Part shown: positions 19,354-27,817 of the stretch, one piece after another | Layout of the letters: the number at the start of each line of letters is the position of its first letter | Position numbering within the stretch: position 1 is the first letter of the stretch | NCBI RefSeq assembly: GCF_020176715.1 | Contig: NZ_JAIVMF010000005.1 | Coordinates: forward strand, 124,001 to 188,000 | Source of the DNA: Stappia stellulata | GTDB taxonomy: Bacteria; Pseudomonadota; Alphaproteobacteria; Rhizobiales; Stappiaceae | Length of the DNA: 64,000 bases | Direction of reading: 5' to 3' | Made by a program: the position numbers and the translations under genes | Notes under the pieces: model-generated | Told to the model about the DNA's origin: nothing | What the model saw: the letters and a program-made list of their open reading frames with translations, nothing else | Databases searched by the model: none

Positions 19354-19594
19354 GAGCTTTGTCCCCGTGATGAGTGGAGCGGTGGCCTTCCGGCGGAATG
19401 GCCGGGAGCCTGCCGGTCGCCTGACGACATGAGGTTGCGATCCTCTCGGATCGGTCGCTGTGGCGCTCATCCTCGACCGGGCAGGTGGGGGCTGGCAAGC
19501 CCCTCGCGCCGGCGGCGGCGTTCCGGCGCTTTCTTCCGCTTTTTCCCGTGTTTTGGCTATACTGCTGTCGGTGAGCGGCGCGAAGGAGCTGAAA

Positions 19595-19900
19595 ATGGCG
19601 GGTAAAGCGAATGTCGGTTTGGCCTTTTCGGCAGCCCTGATCCTTGGAGGCTGTGTCGGGGCGGGGGAGCGGGCGCCCGATCCGCAGGCAAGCGGCGCAT
19701 CGGCAGCGGATACAAGCGCCTGCCTTGCCGCTGTTGCGGCGCAGACGGGAAACAGCGTCAGCGTTCTTCGCTCCGAAGTTTCCGAGGCCAATACGCTGGT
19801 GATGGTCGGCGTCGGGCCGCAACAGGCGCCCTGGCGCTGTCTCGTGTCCGGCGGGCAGGTTGCGGAAGTGATGTCGATGACGGACGAAGGCACGCTTTGA
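19595..19900 (+). CDS. Small lipoprotein, unknown function
   Basis: A 101-residue predicted lipoprotein. The signal peptide ends in a lipobox LGGC near residue 20, followed by an Ala/Ser/Pro-rich linker and a compact domain with two cysteines (TSACLAAVAAQ and APWRCLV) that could form a disulfide in the periplasm. I do not recognise the family, though small alphaproteobacterial proteins with an N-terminal hydrophobic segment and this Cys pair are common. AAGGAG precedes the ATG at 19595. It is 35 bases upstream of another small secreted protein and probably cotranscribed with it. Confidence 0.7.
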   Translation: MAGKANVGLAFSAALILGGCVGAGERAPDPQASGASAADTSACLAAVAAQTGNSVSVLRSEVSEANTLVMVGVGPQQAPWRCLVSGGQVAEVMSMTDEGTL

Positions 19901-19935
19901 CAGCGGTGTGGTGTCCAGGCTCGGGGAGAAAGACG

Positions 19936-20352
19936 ATGCGGTTGATCTCGACGCTTGCAATCCTTTTGATCGGTCTTGTGGTCTGGCCCGCCGTTGCCCA
20001 GGACGCTGATACAAAGCGGGTTCAGTTTGCAGCCGGCCAAAGCGGCGCGACGATGTCCGGTCGCATCAAGGGCTATGAGAGCGTGCACTATCTTTTGGGC
20101 GCAACGGCCGGGCAGCGCATGACGGTGGAAATGACGACCTCCAGCGGTGCCGCCTATTTCAACATTTTCGCGCCCGGAGACCGCCCCGGCGAGAGCACTG
20201 CCCTGTTCATCGGAACCACCAGTGGGAGCCGGTTCGAGAGTGTCCTTCCCGCCAGCGGCGATTACCTTGTGCAGGTGTTTCTCGTTCGCAGCGCGGCGCG
20301 CAGGGACGAAACGGCCGACTACGACCTCATGTTCCAGATTGCCTCTCCTTGA
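19936..20352 (+). CDS. Small secreted beta-rich protein (PPC-like)
   Basis: A 138-residue protein with a signal peptide (LISTLAILLIGLVVWPAVAQ) and a beta-rich mature part. The pattern FAAGQSGATMSGRIKGYES, then YLLGATAGQRMTV and a C-terminal GDYLVQVF block resembles bacterial pre-peptidase C-terminal (PPC)-like domains, which bind cell-wall or extracellular material. No enzyme motif is visible. Function unknown. I chose ATG 19936 because GGGGAGAAAG sits at the right distance; the frame is open to 19897, overlapping the upstream lipoprotein stop. Confidence 0.68.
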   Translation: MRLISTLAILLIGLVVWPAVAQDADTKRVQFAAGQSGATMSGRIKGYESVHYLLGATAGQRMTVEMTTSSGAAYFNIFAPGDRPGESTALFIGTTSGSRFESVLPASGDYLVQVFLVRSAARRDETADYDLMFQIASP

Positions 20353-20479
20353 CCGGCTTCCGCGCGCGGCCGGGCACCCGGTGACACGGGCGAAGCTGTG
20401 GCGGGCGCGCAGGATGGCGAACGCGATCCTGCGGAAGCGGCGGCGGAACGGTGAACAGCGACAGAACAATTGTCGTGAA

Positions 20480-20497
20480 CTGTCATATTTCTGAGAC
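20480..20497 (+). promoter_or_regulatory. PHO box (PhoB site) upstream of plcP-agt
   Basis: CTGTCATATTTCTGAGAC matches the rhizobial PHO box pattern CTGTCAT-N4-CTGTCAT: the first half is perfect and the second half matches 5 of 7 positions. It lies 45 bases before the PlcP start. PhoB control fits the known phosphate-starvation role of this gene pair. A TGTAAT at 20520-20525 could be a -10 element, though it is farther from the box than usual. Confidence 0.72.
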
Positions 20498-20542
20498 CGG
20501 AATCGAGCAAAACGCTTCCTGTAATCTTGTCAGGAGCGCGTC

Positions 20543-21346
20543 ATGTCCGTCAAACCGGCCCCGCGGCATTTCCGGGCGATCTTTCTCTCCGATATTCACC
20601 TCGGCACACGGGGATGTCAGGCGGAGATGCTTCTCGATTTTCTTCGCCACCACGACGCGGAGACCTTCTACCTCGTCGGCGACATTGTCGACGGCTGGCG
20701 CCTCAAGCGGATGTGGTACTGGCCGCAGGCCCACAATGACGTCGTCCAGAAACTGATGCGAAAGGGCCGCAAGGGCGCGCGGATCGTCTATACGCCGGGC
20801 AACCACGACGAGTTCCTGCGCGACTTTCTCGGCACCCATTTCGGCGGCATCGAGGTGATGGACGAGGCGGTGCACGAGACGGCGGATGGCCGGCGCTACC
20901 TGGTGATCCACGGCGACAAGTTCGATGTCGTGGTCCGGCATGCCAAGTGGCTCGCCTTCCTCGGCGACTGGGCCTATGTCACCGCCCTCAACCTGAACAC
21001 CGGGGTGAACGCGGTGCGCCGGCGGCTGGGGCTGACCTATTGGTCGCTGTCGGCCTGGGCCAAGCTCAAGGTCAAGAATGCGGTGAGCTTCATCGGCAAG
21101 TTCGAGGAAACGCTCGCCGGCGAAGCCGCGCGCCAGGGGGTGGACGGGGTGATTTGCGGTCACATCCACCACGCCGCCGACCATCACAGCTTCGGCACCC
21201 ATTACATCAACACCGGCGATTGGGTGGAAAGCTGCACGGCGATTGTCGAGCACCATGACGGCACCTTCGAGGTGGTCGACTGGTCCGGCATGCGGCCAAG
21301 GGCGGAGGCGTCAGAGGTTCGCCCGCGCGCGCAGGCCGCCGCATGA
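20543..21346 (+). CDS. plcP: PlcP-type metallophosphoesterase (phospholipase C, LpxH-like)
   Basis: Calcineurin-like phosphoesterase of 267 residues. The metal ligands are plain: SDIHLG (D17, H19), VGDIVDGW (D47), TPGNHDE (N87, H88), VIHGDKF, and CGHIHHA near the C-terminal third. By sequence it belongs to the LpxH-like group, but the coupling to a diacylglycerol glycosyltransferase and the PHO box point to PlcP. PlcP is the phosphate-starvation phospholipase C described in Sinorhizobium and marine alphaproteobacteria, which cleaves phospholipids to diacylglycerol. AGGAG precedes the ATG. Its stop overlaps the next start as ATGA. A lipid A role (LpxH) is the alternative, less likely because alphaproteobacteria normally use LpxI. 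Confidence 0.82.
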   Translation: MSVKPAPRHFRAIFLSDIHLGTRGCQAEMLLDFLRHHDAETFYLVGDIVDGWRLKRMWYWPQAHNDVVQKLMRKGRKGARIVYTPGNHDEFLRDFLGTHFGGIEVMDEAVHETADGRRYLVIHGDKFDVVVRHAKWLAFLGDWAYVTALNLNTGVNAVRRRLGLTYWSLSAWAKLKVKNAVSFIGKFEETLAGEAARQGVDGVICGHIHHAADHHSFGTHYINTGDWVESCTAIVEHHDGTFEVVDWSGMRPRAEASEVRPRAQAAA

Positions 21347-22377
21347 GGTCGCTCCTGATTGTCAGCGATGCCTGGCACCCGCAGATCAACGGCGTCGTTC
21401 GCTCCATCGACCGGACCGCCGTTGAATTGCGCCGGCTGGGCGTGCGCGTCGAGGTGCTCTCGCCCGCGGATTTCCACACCATGCCGTGTCCGACCTATCG
21501 GGAGATCCGGCTCACGCTGACGACCGCGGGCGCGCTGCGCCGGCGCATGGCGGACCGCGACTGCGAGCATCTGCATATCGCGACCGAAGGGCCGCTCGGC
21601 CTGCTCGCCGCGCATGTGGCGCAGCGCGATGGCATCGTCTTCACGACGAGCTATCACACGCGCTTTCCCGAATATCTGTCGGCGCGCGTCCCCGTGCCAT
21701 TGTCCTGGTCCTACGCATGGTTGCGCCGCTTTCACAATGCCGGACGCGGCTGCATGGTGGCGACGAAGACGCTTGAGGACGACCTTCGCGGGCGCGGCTT
21801 TCGCAACCTGATGCGCTGGTCGCGCGGCGTCGACCACGAGGTGTTTCGCCCGTTCAAGGGCTCCGTCCTGCCGGCCCACATCAAGGGACCGGTGTTCATG
21901 TATGTGGGACGGGTGTCGGTGGAGAAGAATATCACCGCCTTTCTCGACCTCGCGCTGCCGGGGACCAAGGTCGTGGTCGGCGACGGTCCGCAGCTTGGCG
22001 AGTTGCGGGCGCGGTATCCGGACGTGCTCTTCACCGGTTCGAAGACCGGAGAGGACCTGTCGCGTCATTACGCAAGCGCCGATGTCGTGGTGTTTCCAAG
22101 CCTGACCGATACGTTCGGGAATGTCCTGCTGGAAGCGCTTGCCTGCGGCGTGCCGGTGGCCGCCTATCCGGTGATGGGGCCGCTCGACATCGTCGGCGGC
22201 ACGGATGTCGGCGTGCTGGACGAGGATCTCGAGACGGCCGCGCTTGCCGCGCTCGCCATCCCAGGCGACCGCTGCCGGGAGATGGCGCTGGGCTACACCT
22301 GGGCGCGCAGCACCCGCCAGTTCATCGACAATTGCATGGCCGCAAAGGCGACCGAGGGCCTGCGCGGGGCGGCGTGA
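21343..22377 (+). CDS. agt: GT4-family glycosyltransferase (Agt-like, glycolipid synthesis)
   Basis: Retaining glycosyltransferase of 344 residues with GT-B fold. The N-terminal half begins LLIVSDAWHPQINGVVRSI, with the glycine-bearing acceptor loop; the C-terminal nucleotide-sugar half contains VFMYVGRVSVEKNI and the E-x7-E-type block TDTFGNVLLEALACGVPV. In rhizobia the Agt enzyme next to PlcP glycosylates diacylglycerol to glucosyl- or glucuronosyl-diacylglycerol, replacing phospholipids when phosphate is short. The four-base overlap with plcP implies coupled translation and supports this assignment; the sugar donor is not readable. Other GT4 functions such as DGDG or sulfolipid synthesis remain possible. 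Confidence 0.8.
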   Translation: MRSLLIVSDAWHPQINGVVRSIDRTAVELRRLGVRVEVLSPADFHTMPCPTYREIRLTLTTAGALRRRMADRDCEHLHIATEGPLGLLAAHVAQRDGIVFTTSYHTRFPEYLSARVPVPLSWSYAWLRRFHNAGRGCMVATKTLEDDLRGRGFRNLMRWSRGVDHEVFRPFKGSVLPAHIKGPVFMYVGRVSVEKNITAFLDLALPGTKVVVGDGPQLGELRARYPDVLFTGSKTGEDLSRHYASADVVVFPSLTDTFGNVLLEALACGVPVAAYPVMGPLDIVGGTDVGVLDEDLETAALAALAIPGDRCREMALGYTWARSTRQFIDNCMAAKATEGLRGAA

Positions 22378-22465
22378 CGATTTCGCCCCGGGCGCCTTTC
22401 GATCCCGCTTCAAACCTCTGCTGCAATCGTGTACCGCTGTCTCAAACCTTCAAGGAGAGAGCGGA

Positions 22466-23455
22466 ATGGATGCGATGACGGCGCTGCCGGACTTCCAGGA
22501 TGTGGTTGCGGCGCGCGCGCGCATCGCCGGGGAGGCGGCGGTGACGCCGCTGCTCACGTCGGCCTATCTCGACGAGCTGACCGGCGGACGCATCCTGCTC
22601 AAGGCGGAAAACCTCCAGCGCACGGGCTCCTTCAAGTTTCGCGGAGCCTTCAACCGTCTGAGCCAGATCCCGGACGAGGCGCGGGCTGCCGGCGTCGTCG
22701 CCTGTTCGTCGGGCAACCACGCGCAAGGGGTGGCCGAAGCGGCCCGGATCCTGGGCATGTCCGCCACCATCGTGATGCCGGAAGATGCGCCGGAGGCGAA
22801 ACTCGCCCGCACGCGGCGCTCTGGCGCGACGGTCGTCACCTACCGGCGCGGCATCGAGGACCGGGAGGCAATCGCCCAGGCGCTTTGCGCGGAAACCGGC
22901 GCGACGATGGTGCATCCCTACAATGATCCCGGTGTCATCGCGGGGCAGGGCACGGCCGGCGCGGAAATCGCCGAACAGGCAGCCGCGCTCGGGCTTTCGC
23001 TCGATGCCATGCTGACCTGCGCCGGCGGCGGCGGGCTCACCGCCGGCATTGCCCTGGCGCTCGAAACCCTGGCCCCCGACTGCGAGTTGCTTCCGGTCGA
23101 GCCGGACGGGTTCGACGACTACGGCCGCTCGCTTGTCGCCGGCGCGCGCGTGGCGAACCCCAGAGAGGGCGGATCGGTCTGCGATGCGATCCTGACGCCG
23201 ACGCCCGGCGAGCGCTCCTTCGCCATCGTCAGCCGGCGCGCGACGCGCGGCCTCGTGGTGAGCGATGACGAGGCGCTGGCGGCAGTCGCCTTTGCCTTTC
23301 GCGAACTGAAACTGGTGGTGGAACCGGGCGGGGCAGTGTGTCTTGCAGCCGTTCTCACCGGCAAGCTGCCGGTGAAGGGGCGCACGGTGGCGCTGACGCT
23401 GTCGGGCGGCAACATCGATGCCGAGGTGCTGTCGCGGGCGCTTTCGCTCGGGTGA
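22466..23455 (+). CDS. Threonine/serine dehydratase (PLP-dependent, catabolic type)
   Basis: Deaminates L-threonine to 2-oxobutyrate, or L-serine to pyruvate. The 329-residue protein has the PLP lysine in GSFKFRGAFN, the phosphate-binding CSSGNHAQGVA and the AGGGGLTAGIA glycine loop. It lacks a C-terminal ACT regulatory domain, so it is the short form: a catabolic threonine ammonia-lyase or serine racemase-like enzyme rather than biosynthetic IlvA. AAGGAGAG lies just before the ATG at 22466; the frame continues upstream inside agt but that is shadow. The neighbouring gene downstream is convergent. Confidence 0.88.
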   Translation: MDAMTALPDFQDVVAARARIAGEAAVTPLLTSAYLDELTGGRILLKAENLQRTGSFKFRGAFNRLSQIPDEARAAGVVACSSGNHAQGVAEAARILGMSATIVMPEDAPEAKLARTRRSGATVVTYRRGIEDREAIAQALCAETGATMVHPYNDPGVIAGQGTAGAEIAEQAAALGLSLDAMLTCAGGGGLTAGIALALETLAPDCELLPVEPDGFDDYGRSLVAGARVANPREGGSVCDAILTPTPGERSFAIVSRRATRGLVVSDDEALAAVAFAFRELKLVVEPGGAVCLAAVLTGKLPVKGRTVALTLSGGNIDAEVLSRALSLG

Positions 23456-23467
23456 GGCGGCGTCAGG

Positions 23468-24517
23468 TCAGTTGAAGGCGCGCGGCGTGCCCTGGTGGCG
23501 CATCGTGCGGAAGGTATAGACCTCATGCGCGACGCCTGTGGTTCCAACCCCCAGCCACGCGCAGCGCAGTTTCAGGAACTTGCCATAGGTCTTGTGGCCG
23601 ATGCCGGTTTCCTTCATCAGCATCGCCACCGCGCCGTCGGCCTGCGAGGCGAATGTATCGCGCACGGTGCTGTCACGCAGGTTCAGGTGCCGTGACACCA
23701 GCCAGATGATCGCGGGCATGTCTTCGCGCTCCATGAGCGTCAAAAGGATGTTCTCGAAGCTCAGTTCCCCGGATGCGATCTGGATCCGCACTTCGTGCTT
23801 GGACAGATGTTCGCCCTCGATCTCCAGGCCGGCGTCGCGATCGTCGATCACGGTACGCTGGGCGATGCGCTCAAGCGCGGCGCAATCGTCGAGCGCCTTT
23901 TCCAGCTCCGCCGGCATCAGCGGGCAATCCGTCTGGCTGACCAGTCGCAGGTCTTCGCGGAATTCTTCATCGTTGATGCAGCGCTGAGCCATCGCACCGA
24001 GGAGCCGTTGATCGCCGTTCGACAGGATCAGCAGCGCCAGCATCGCCCGCACCGCAAATTGCGCGCCATCGTTCTGCAACAGCGCGTTGACAACGGGAAA
24101 GGCGCCGCGCGCGATCAGCGCGTCGACGATCTTCTCCGGCACCTTGTCGCGGCGGGCAATCGCCAGCCTGTGGCGGTCGGAGCGGCTGCGCACGACATCG
24201 ACCAGCTTTTCGTCGCTGATCACCGGGGAATGTTCGAGGATCGCTTCGCTGAGATCGAAGGCTTCCGTTGCCAGCCGGTCGGCCAGTGCCGAGGTGATAC
24301 GGTCGGTGCGGGCCAGTCGCACGACAATATCGAGACGCACCGAATGGTCGAGCTGGTCGAAGACGTCGAGAACCAGGCTTGAGAAAAGAAAGCGCTCGGT
24401 ATCGCTGGGTTCGCGCTCGAGCTTGTCGGCATATTGGGCGCTCAACAGCCTGACGAGTTCCGACCGTGCGGACGGTTCCCTGATCCTCGCCAGTTCCTCG
24501 AGACGCTCCCTGAACAT
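23468..24517 (-). CDS. DUF2336-domain protein
   Basis: A 349-residue, largely alpha-helical soluble protein matching DUF2336 (PF10098), widespread in alphaproteobacteria. It begins RERLEELARIREPSARSELVRLL and has the repeat-like HEAT pattern: SEAILEHSPVISDEKLVDVV and then a DRHRLAIARR segment. The family is of unknown function; HEAT-like repeats suggest protein-protein interaction. Basic and acidic residues alternate and no catalytic motif is visible. The gene is monocistronic and converges on the threonine dehydratase with a 12-base gap. Confidence 0.82.
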   Translation of the reverse strand: MFRERLEELARIREPSARSELVRLLSAQYADKLEREPSDTERFLFSSLVLDVFDQLDHSVRLDIVVRLARTDRITSALADRLATEAFDLSEAILEHSPVISDEKLVDVVRSRSDRHRLAIARRDKVPEKIVDALIARGAFPVVNALLQNDGAQFAVRAMLALLILSNGDQRLLGAMAQRCINDEEFREDLRLVSQTDCPLMPAELEKALDDCAALERIAQRTVIDDRDAGLEIEGEHLSKHEVRIQIASGELSFENILLTLMEREDMPAIIWLVSRHLNLRDSTVRDTFASQADGAVAMLMKETGIGHKTYGKFLKLRCAWLGVGTTGVAHEVYTFRTMRHQGTPRAFN

Positions 24518-24816
24518 GCCCGAACCTTTTCCTCCCGCAAGCCCGTAGATCGCCGTGCCCCTCTTGCCTCAGCGTCAACGATCCAGAGTACTTACCCGAA
24601 TATCGTAAAAATGATCATAAAAAATGGGCAATTGTGCAGGGGGTGTTTCTATTCCTGGAGAGCGGCAGGCGACAGGGCAGGTTGCAAAAGGGGTGGGTGC
24701 AGGGAGGCGACATTTCTGTGGATGCCTTCCCGGGCGGAACTTGCAGCGATTGGCCATTCGGTCGGCGTCGTTTAGGAGGTCACCTCCCCAAGAACCTGTA
24801 CGTCAGGATTATCTCA
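24518..24816. other. 299-bp intergenic region
   Basis: Lies between the divergent DUF2336 and lipoprotein genes. It contains an AT-rich patch at about 24594-24630 with the short palindrome ATGATCAT, plausibly promoter DNA, and otherwise nothing I can name. No RNA gene is evident. Confidence 0.35.
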
Positions 24817-25266
24817 ATGAAATTTCTTGCTTTCGCGCTGGTCGCCGTTGCCGCGGCCGGATGCGTATCGGAGGGGCCGTCTCAGCGCAGCGCACCGAAA
24901 CTGTCTCGTGTGGACCTTTTGTGCGAGGCCGCCGGTTTCACCCCCGGATCCGCCGACTATCGCCAGTGCCGCGCGATTGCCGAACTCGAGACGTCGATCC
25001 GTGACGAAGAGAAAGCGGAGCGCGTTGCGCGCGAAACCATCGGCGATGGATTGGCGATCGAGATCTGCGAGAGGTTTTCCAGACGCCAGATCCGCTATCC
25101 GATCGTACGACGCGCGAGCGCGCGGGCATCGGGCGACTACGAGAAGACGGTCGAACTCTCGTTCAAGATCGACAAGTCAGCGGAGGATCCCCAGAGCATA
25201 TCCGCATTTACCTATGTGACGTGCGAATTGCGCGGCCGCGAGGTCGTCGATTTCAGGAGTCGCTGA
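24817..25266 (+). CDS. Predicted lipoprotein, unknown function
   Basis: A 149-residue protein with a short lipoprotein signal (MKFLAFALVAVAAAGC, lipobox AAGC at about residue 16). The mature part is charged: a helical central region (LETSIRDEEKAERVARETI) and a C-terminal beta segment ending in CELRGREVVDF. Two further cysteines (LLCEAAG and YRQCRAI) may pair. I do not recognise the family. The ribosome-binding site is weak (CAGGATT). It is convergent with the CheZ-like gene, 20 bases away. Confidence 0.66.
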   Translation: MKFLAFALVAVAAAGCVSEGPSQRSAPKLSRVDLLCEAAGFTPGSADYRQCRAIAELETSIRDEEKAERVARETIGDGLAIEICERFSRRQIRYPIVRRASARASGDYEKTVELSFKIDKSAEDPQSISAFTYVTCELRGREVVDFRSR

Positions 25267-25286
25267 TGCCCGTCGCTCTCGACGGT

Positions 25287-26495
25287 TCAGCTAAAGAGCG
25301 ACTGGCGCTCGCCCGGAGAGAGGTCTTCGAGCGGATCGGCGGAGGCGTCACCGGCGGCGTCCTCGGCCCATTTTCGCTCTTCCTCGGCATCGACCATCAC
25401 GATGTCGTCGATGAGAGAGGGGGGGATATCTTGCTCGCCGTCCGGGTCCCCATCCGGGGTTTCCTGTTTGGCGGGTGCGCGCTCGAACACATCGGCGGCG
25501 TTCAAGTCGTCGTCGGAGATCCCCGCGAGGTCTGCAAGGTCCTCAAGCGCCGGTCCGTCCGATAGCGCGTTGCCGGTTTCGGCAGTTTCGAACACATCGG
25601 CAGCGGTGTCTTCCTCGGACTCGATATCCCAGGCGACGTCGCCTGCGTCGTCGCTGTCTGCGACCTCGTTGGCGAACAGGGCATCGATCTCATGGGCTTC
25701 CGCGGTTGCGCCGGCAAAGGCGGCATCTGCGGCATCCTGGGCCGACATCGCATCGGCTGCGTCGTCCTCCTCCGCCATTGCGTCCGCCCCCGGGCCAAAC
25801 ATCTCGTCCACGGCGTCCTGGTTGACGCCGCGGCCGTCGAGTTGCGGTCCGTTGAGCAGATGTGCGTCGGGACGCGTGTCCTCGACCAGCGGGTGGTCTT
25901 CGCCCTGGGCGTCCTCGATGCCCCAGATCGAGATCATCAGGTTGATGCGCGATTCCAGATACTGCAGCACCTGCACGATCTTCTGGGTCCGCTGTCCGGT
26001 GAGGTCCTGGAACGAGCAGGCCATGAAGATCTCGGTGGCGCGCGCGTCGATGTCGTCGCAAGCCGCTTCGTCGGCGCCGGCCTCGCGCAGCGTCCAGGCC
26101 TGCTCCTGGATCGCCTCGGCGGCGGCCAGGATTTCCTGCGTCGCGCTTTCCGTCTTGGTGACGATGGCGTCGAGCTCGTTGGAGGCCTCGATGAAGCGGT
26201 TGCCGTCCTCGGCCTCGTGCTTGATGTTGGCGATCTCGCGCTTGGTGCGTTCGATGGCTTCCTGCATGTCGGCGATGTCGAGCCGGATCCGGTTGAGATC
26301 GGGCACCGTGCGGTCGCGCACCATGGCTTTTTCCAGCCGTCCGATGGCCTCCAGAACGACCTGCGTGTCCGGCTTTTGATGGCGGCGCATGTATTCGTCG
26401 AGGAACCAGCGCCCGCGGTCGGTTTCCGTCAAGGCCGTCAGGATCGCGTCGTAGTCGCTCTCCATGATCGCGCTGGGCGTGCTGTTTTCAGCCAT
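25287..26495 (-). CDS. CheZ-like protein with long acidic C-terminal region
   Basis: A 402-residue protein in two parts. Residues 1-195 are helical and carry ACSFQDLTGQRTQKIVQVL followed by a helix, matching the four-helix-bundle signature FQDLTGQ of CheZ phosphatases, which dephosphorylate CheY~P. Residues 195-402 are strongly acidic (long Asp/Glu/Ala runs) and low in complexity, ending RQSLFS. E. coli CheZ ends with a short CheY-binding peptide, and the acidic tail may do a comparable job here, but that is inference. No chemotaxis genes are adjacent. ATG at 26495 begins the conserved part; the frame is open to 26603. Confidence 0.75.
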   Translation of the reverse strand: MAENSTPSAIMESDYDAILTALTETDRGRWFLDEYMRRHQKPDTQVVLEAIGRLEKAMVRDRTVPDLNRIRLDIADMQEAIERTKREIANIKHEAEDGNRFIEASNELDAIVTKTESATQEILAAAEAIQEQAWTLREAGADEAACDDIDARATEIFMACSFQDLTGQRTQKIVQVLQYLESRINLMISIWGIEDAQGEDHPLVEDTRPDAHLLNGPQLDGRGVNQDAVDEMFGPGADAMAEEDDAADAMSAQDAADAAFAGATAEAHEIDALFANEVADSDDAGDVAWDIESEEDTAADVFETAETGNALSDGPALEDLADLAGISDDDLNAADVFERAPAKQETPDGDPDGEQDIPPSLIDDIVMVDAEEERKWAEDAAGDASADPLEDLSPGERQSLFS

Positions 26496-26617
26496 GATCG
26501 TGATCCGCGTCGTGTTTTTCTGTCGGTCGGGGCGACTGCCGTGATCTTCAATGCATAATCGCCAAATCCTTAAAATCGGTATAGAAGACCGGCTCCCGCG
26601 CAATACGGACCGGCGTC

Positions 26618-27775
26618 ATGCCCTTGCGATACCGGGTGGCATCCCTGTTTGCCGCCTATTTCTTCGGCCTTGGACTGTTTCTGCCCTTTTTTCCTCTCGT
26701 CCTTGCCGAGGCCGGCCTCGGAGCGGCGGAAATCGGCTCCCTGCTTGCCTTGCCGCTGCTGATTCGGCTGGTGGCCAACCCGCTGGTCAGTGCTCTGGCG
26801 GATCGCTACCTGCGTCCGGGGCAGGCCATCGCCCTGCTGTCTGCGGTCGCCTGCGCCGGCTTCGGCGCCCTGTTTCTGGTGTCCGGCTTCTGGCCGACGG
26901 CCCTTGTGCTGGCCGCCACCTCGCTGGCCTGGGGCCCTTTGGTGCCGATCAGTGACGCGCTCGCCGCCCGCGTCCAGCGGCGCGGCGGCGGCGACTACGG
27001 GCGCATGCGTCTGTGGGGCTCGATCGCCTTTGTCGTTGCAAATCTCGTCGGCGGGCTTCTCGTCGGCACCTGGAGCTCATCGGTGGTGCTTGGCGGGATA
27101 CTCGCCGGGCTTGCCGTGTCGGCCGTGGTCGGCTGGTGTCTGCCGCTTGCGCGGCTGCGCGACGAAAGCGCGCCCGACGAAGCGCAGTCGCCGGAGCCGG
27201 GACGCGGCGCTGCGATCCTTTACGCGCCTTCCTTCCTGATCGTCATCGCCGCGGTCGGCCTCGTGCAGGCAAGCCATGCCGCCTATTACGCCTTTTCCGC
27301 CCTGTACTGGTCGCAGGCGGGTCTCGGCGGGACGCAGGTCGGGCTGCTGTGGGGGCTTGGTGTCGTGACGGAGGTTCTGCTGTTTTCCATGGCGGGCCGG
27401 ATCGGCGCCCGCATCGGCAGCGGCGGCCTCCTCGCATTTGGCGCGGTCGCGGCCGTGGTGCGCTGGCTGGTGTTTCCCCTTGCGCTCGACCTGTGGGCGA
27501 TCTCGGCCCTGCAACTGCTGCACGGGCTGACCTTCGGCGCAACCCATCTGGGCGGCGTCGCCTATGTCGCGCGCATGGCGCCGCCGCAATGGGCGGGGGC
27601 CGCCCAAGGCATCGCGTCGACCATCGTTGGGGTGATGAGCGCGACGGCAACCGCTCTGGCGGGCGTGCTCTATGCGCAGGGAGCCGAACCAGCCTTCTTC
27701 GCCATGGCCGGCCTCGCCGGCCTTGGCGGCGCCTTGCTCTGCGTCAGCCTGCTTTTGGGGCGACCGCGCGCCTGA
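26618..27775 (+). CDS. MFS transporter (MFS_1-like, HcaT/NupG type)
   Basis: Inner-membrane secondary transporter of 385 residues and 12 predicted helices. It begins LRYRVASLFAAYFFGLGLFLPFFPLVLAE (N-terminal helices, quoted partly) and carries RRGGGDYGRMRLWGSIAF, a motif typical of the MFS_1-like branch with HcaT (3-phenylpropionate) and nucleoside transporters. Substrate unknown. The gene starts 122 bases from the divergent CheZ-like gene and converges on dgcA with a 42-base gap. Confidence 0.83.
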   Translation: MPLRYRVASLFAAYFFGLGLFLPFFPLVLAEAGLGAAEIGSLLALPLLIRLVANPLVSALADRYLRPGQAIALLSAVACAGFGALFLVSGFWPTALVLAATSLAWGPLVPISDALAARVQRRGGGDYGRMRLWGSIAFVVANLVGGLLVGTWSSSVVLGGILAGLAVSAVVGWCLPLARLRDESAPDEAQSPEPGRGAAILYAPSFLIVIAAVGLVQASHAAYYAFSALYWSQAGLGGTQVGLLWGLGVVTEVLLFSMAGRIGARIGSGGLLAFGAVAAVVRWLVFPLALDLWAISALQLLHGLTFGATHLGGVAYVARMAPPQWAGAAQGIASTIVGVMSATATALAGVLYAQGAEPAFFAMAGLAGLGGALLCVSLLLGRPRA

Positions 27776-27817
27776 CGGCGCGGGGTCCCGGTGTCAGCGG
27801 CACGACGTCGGGGTGTC

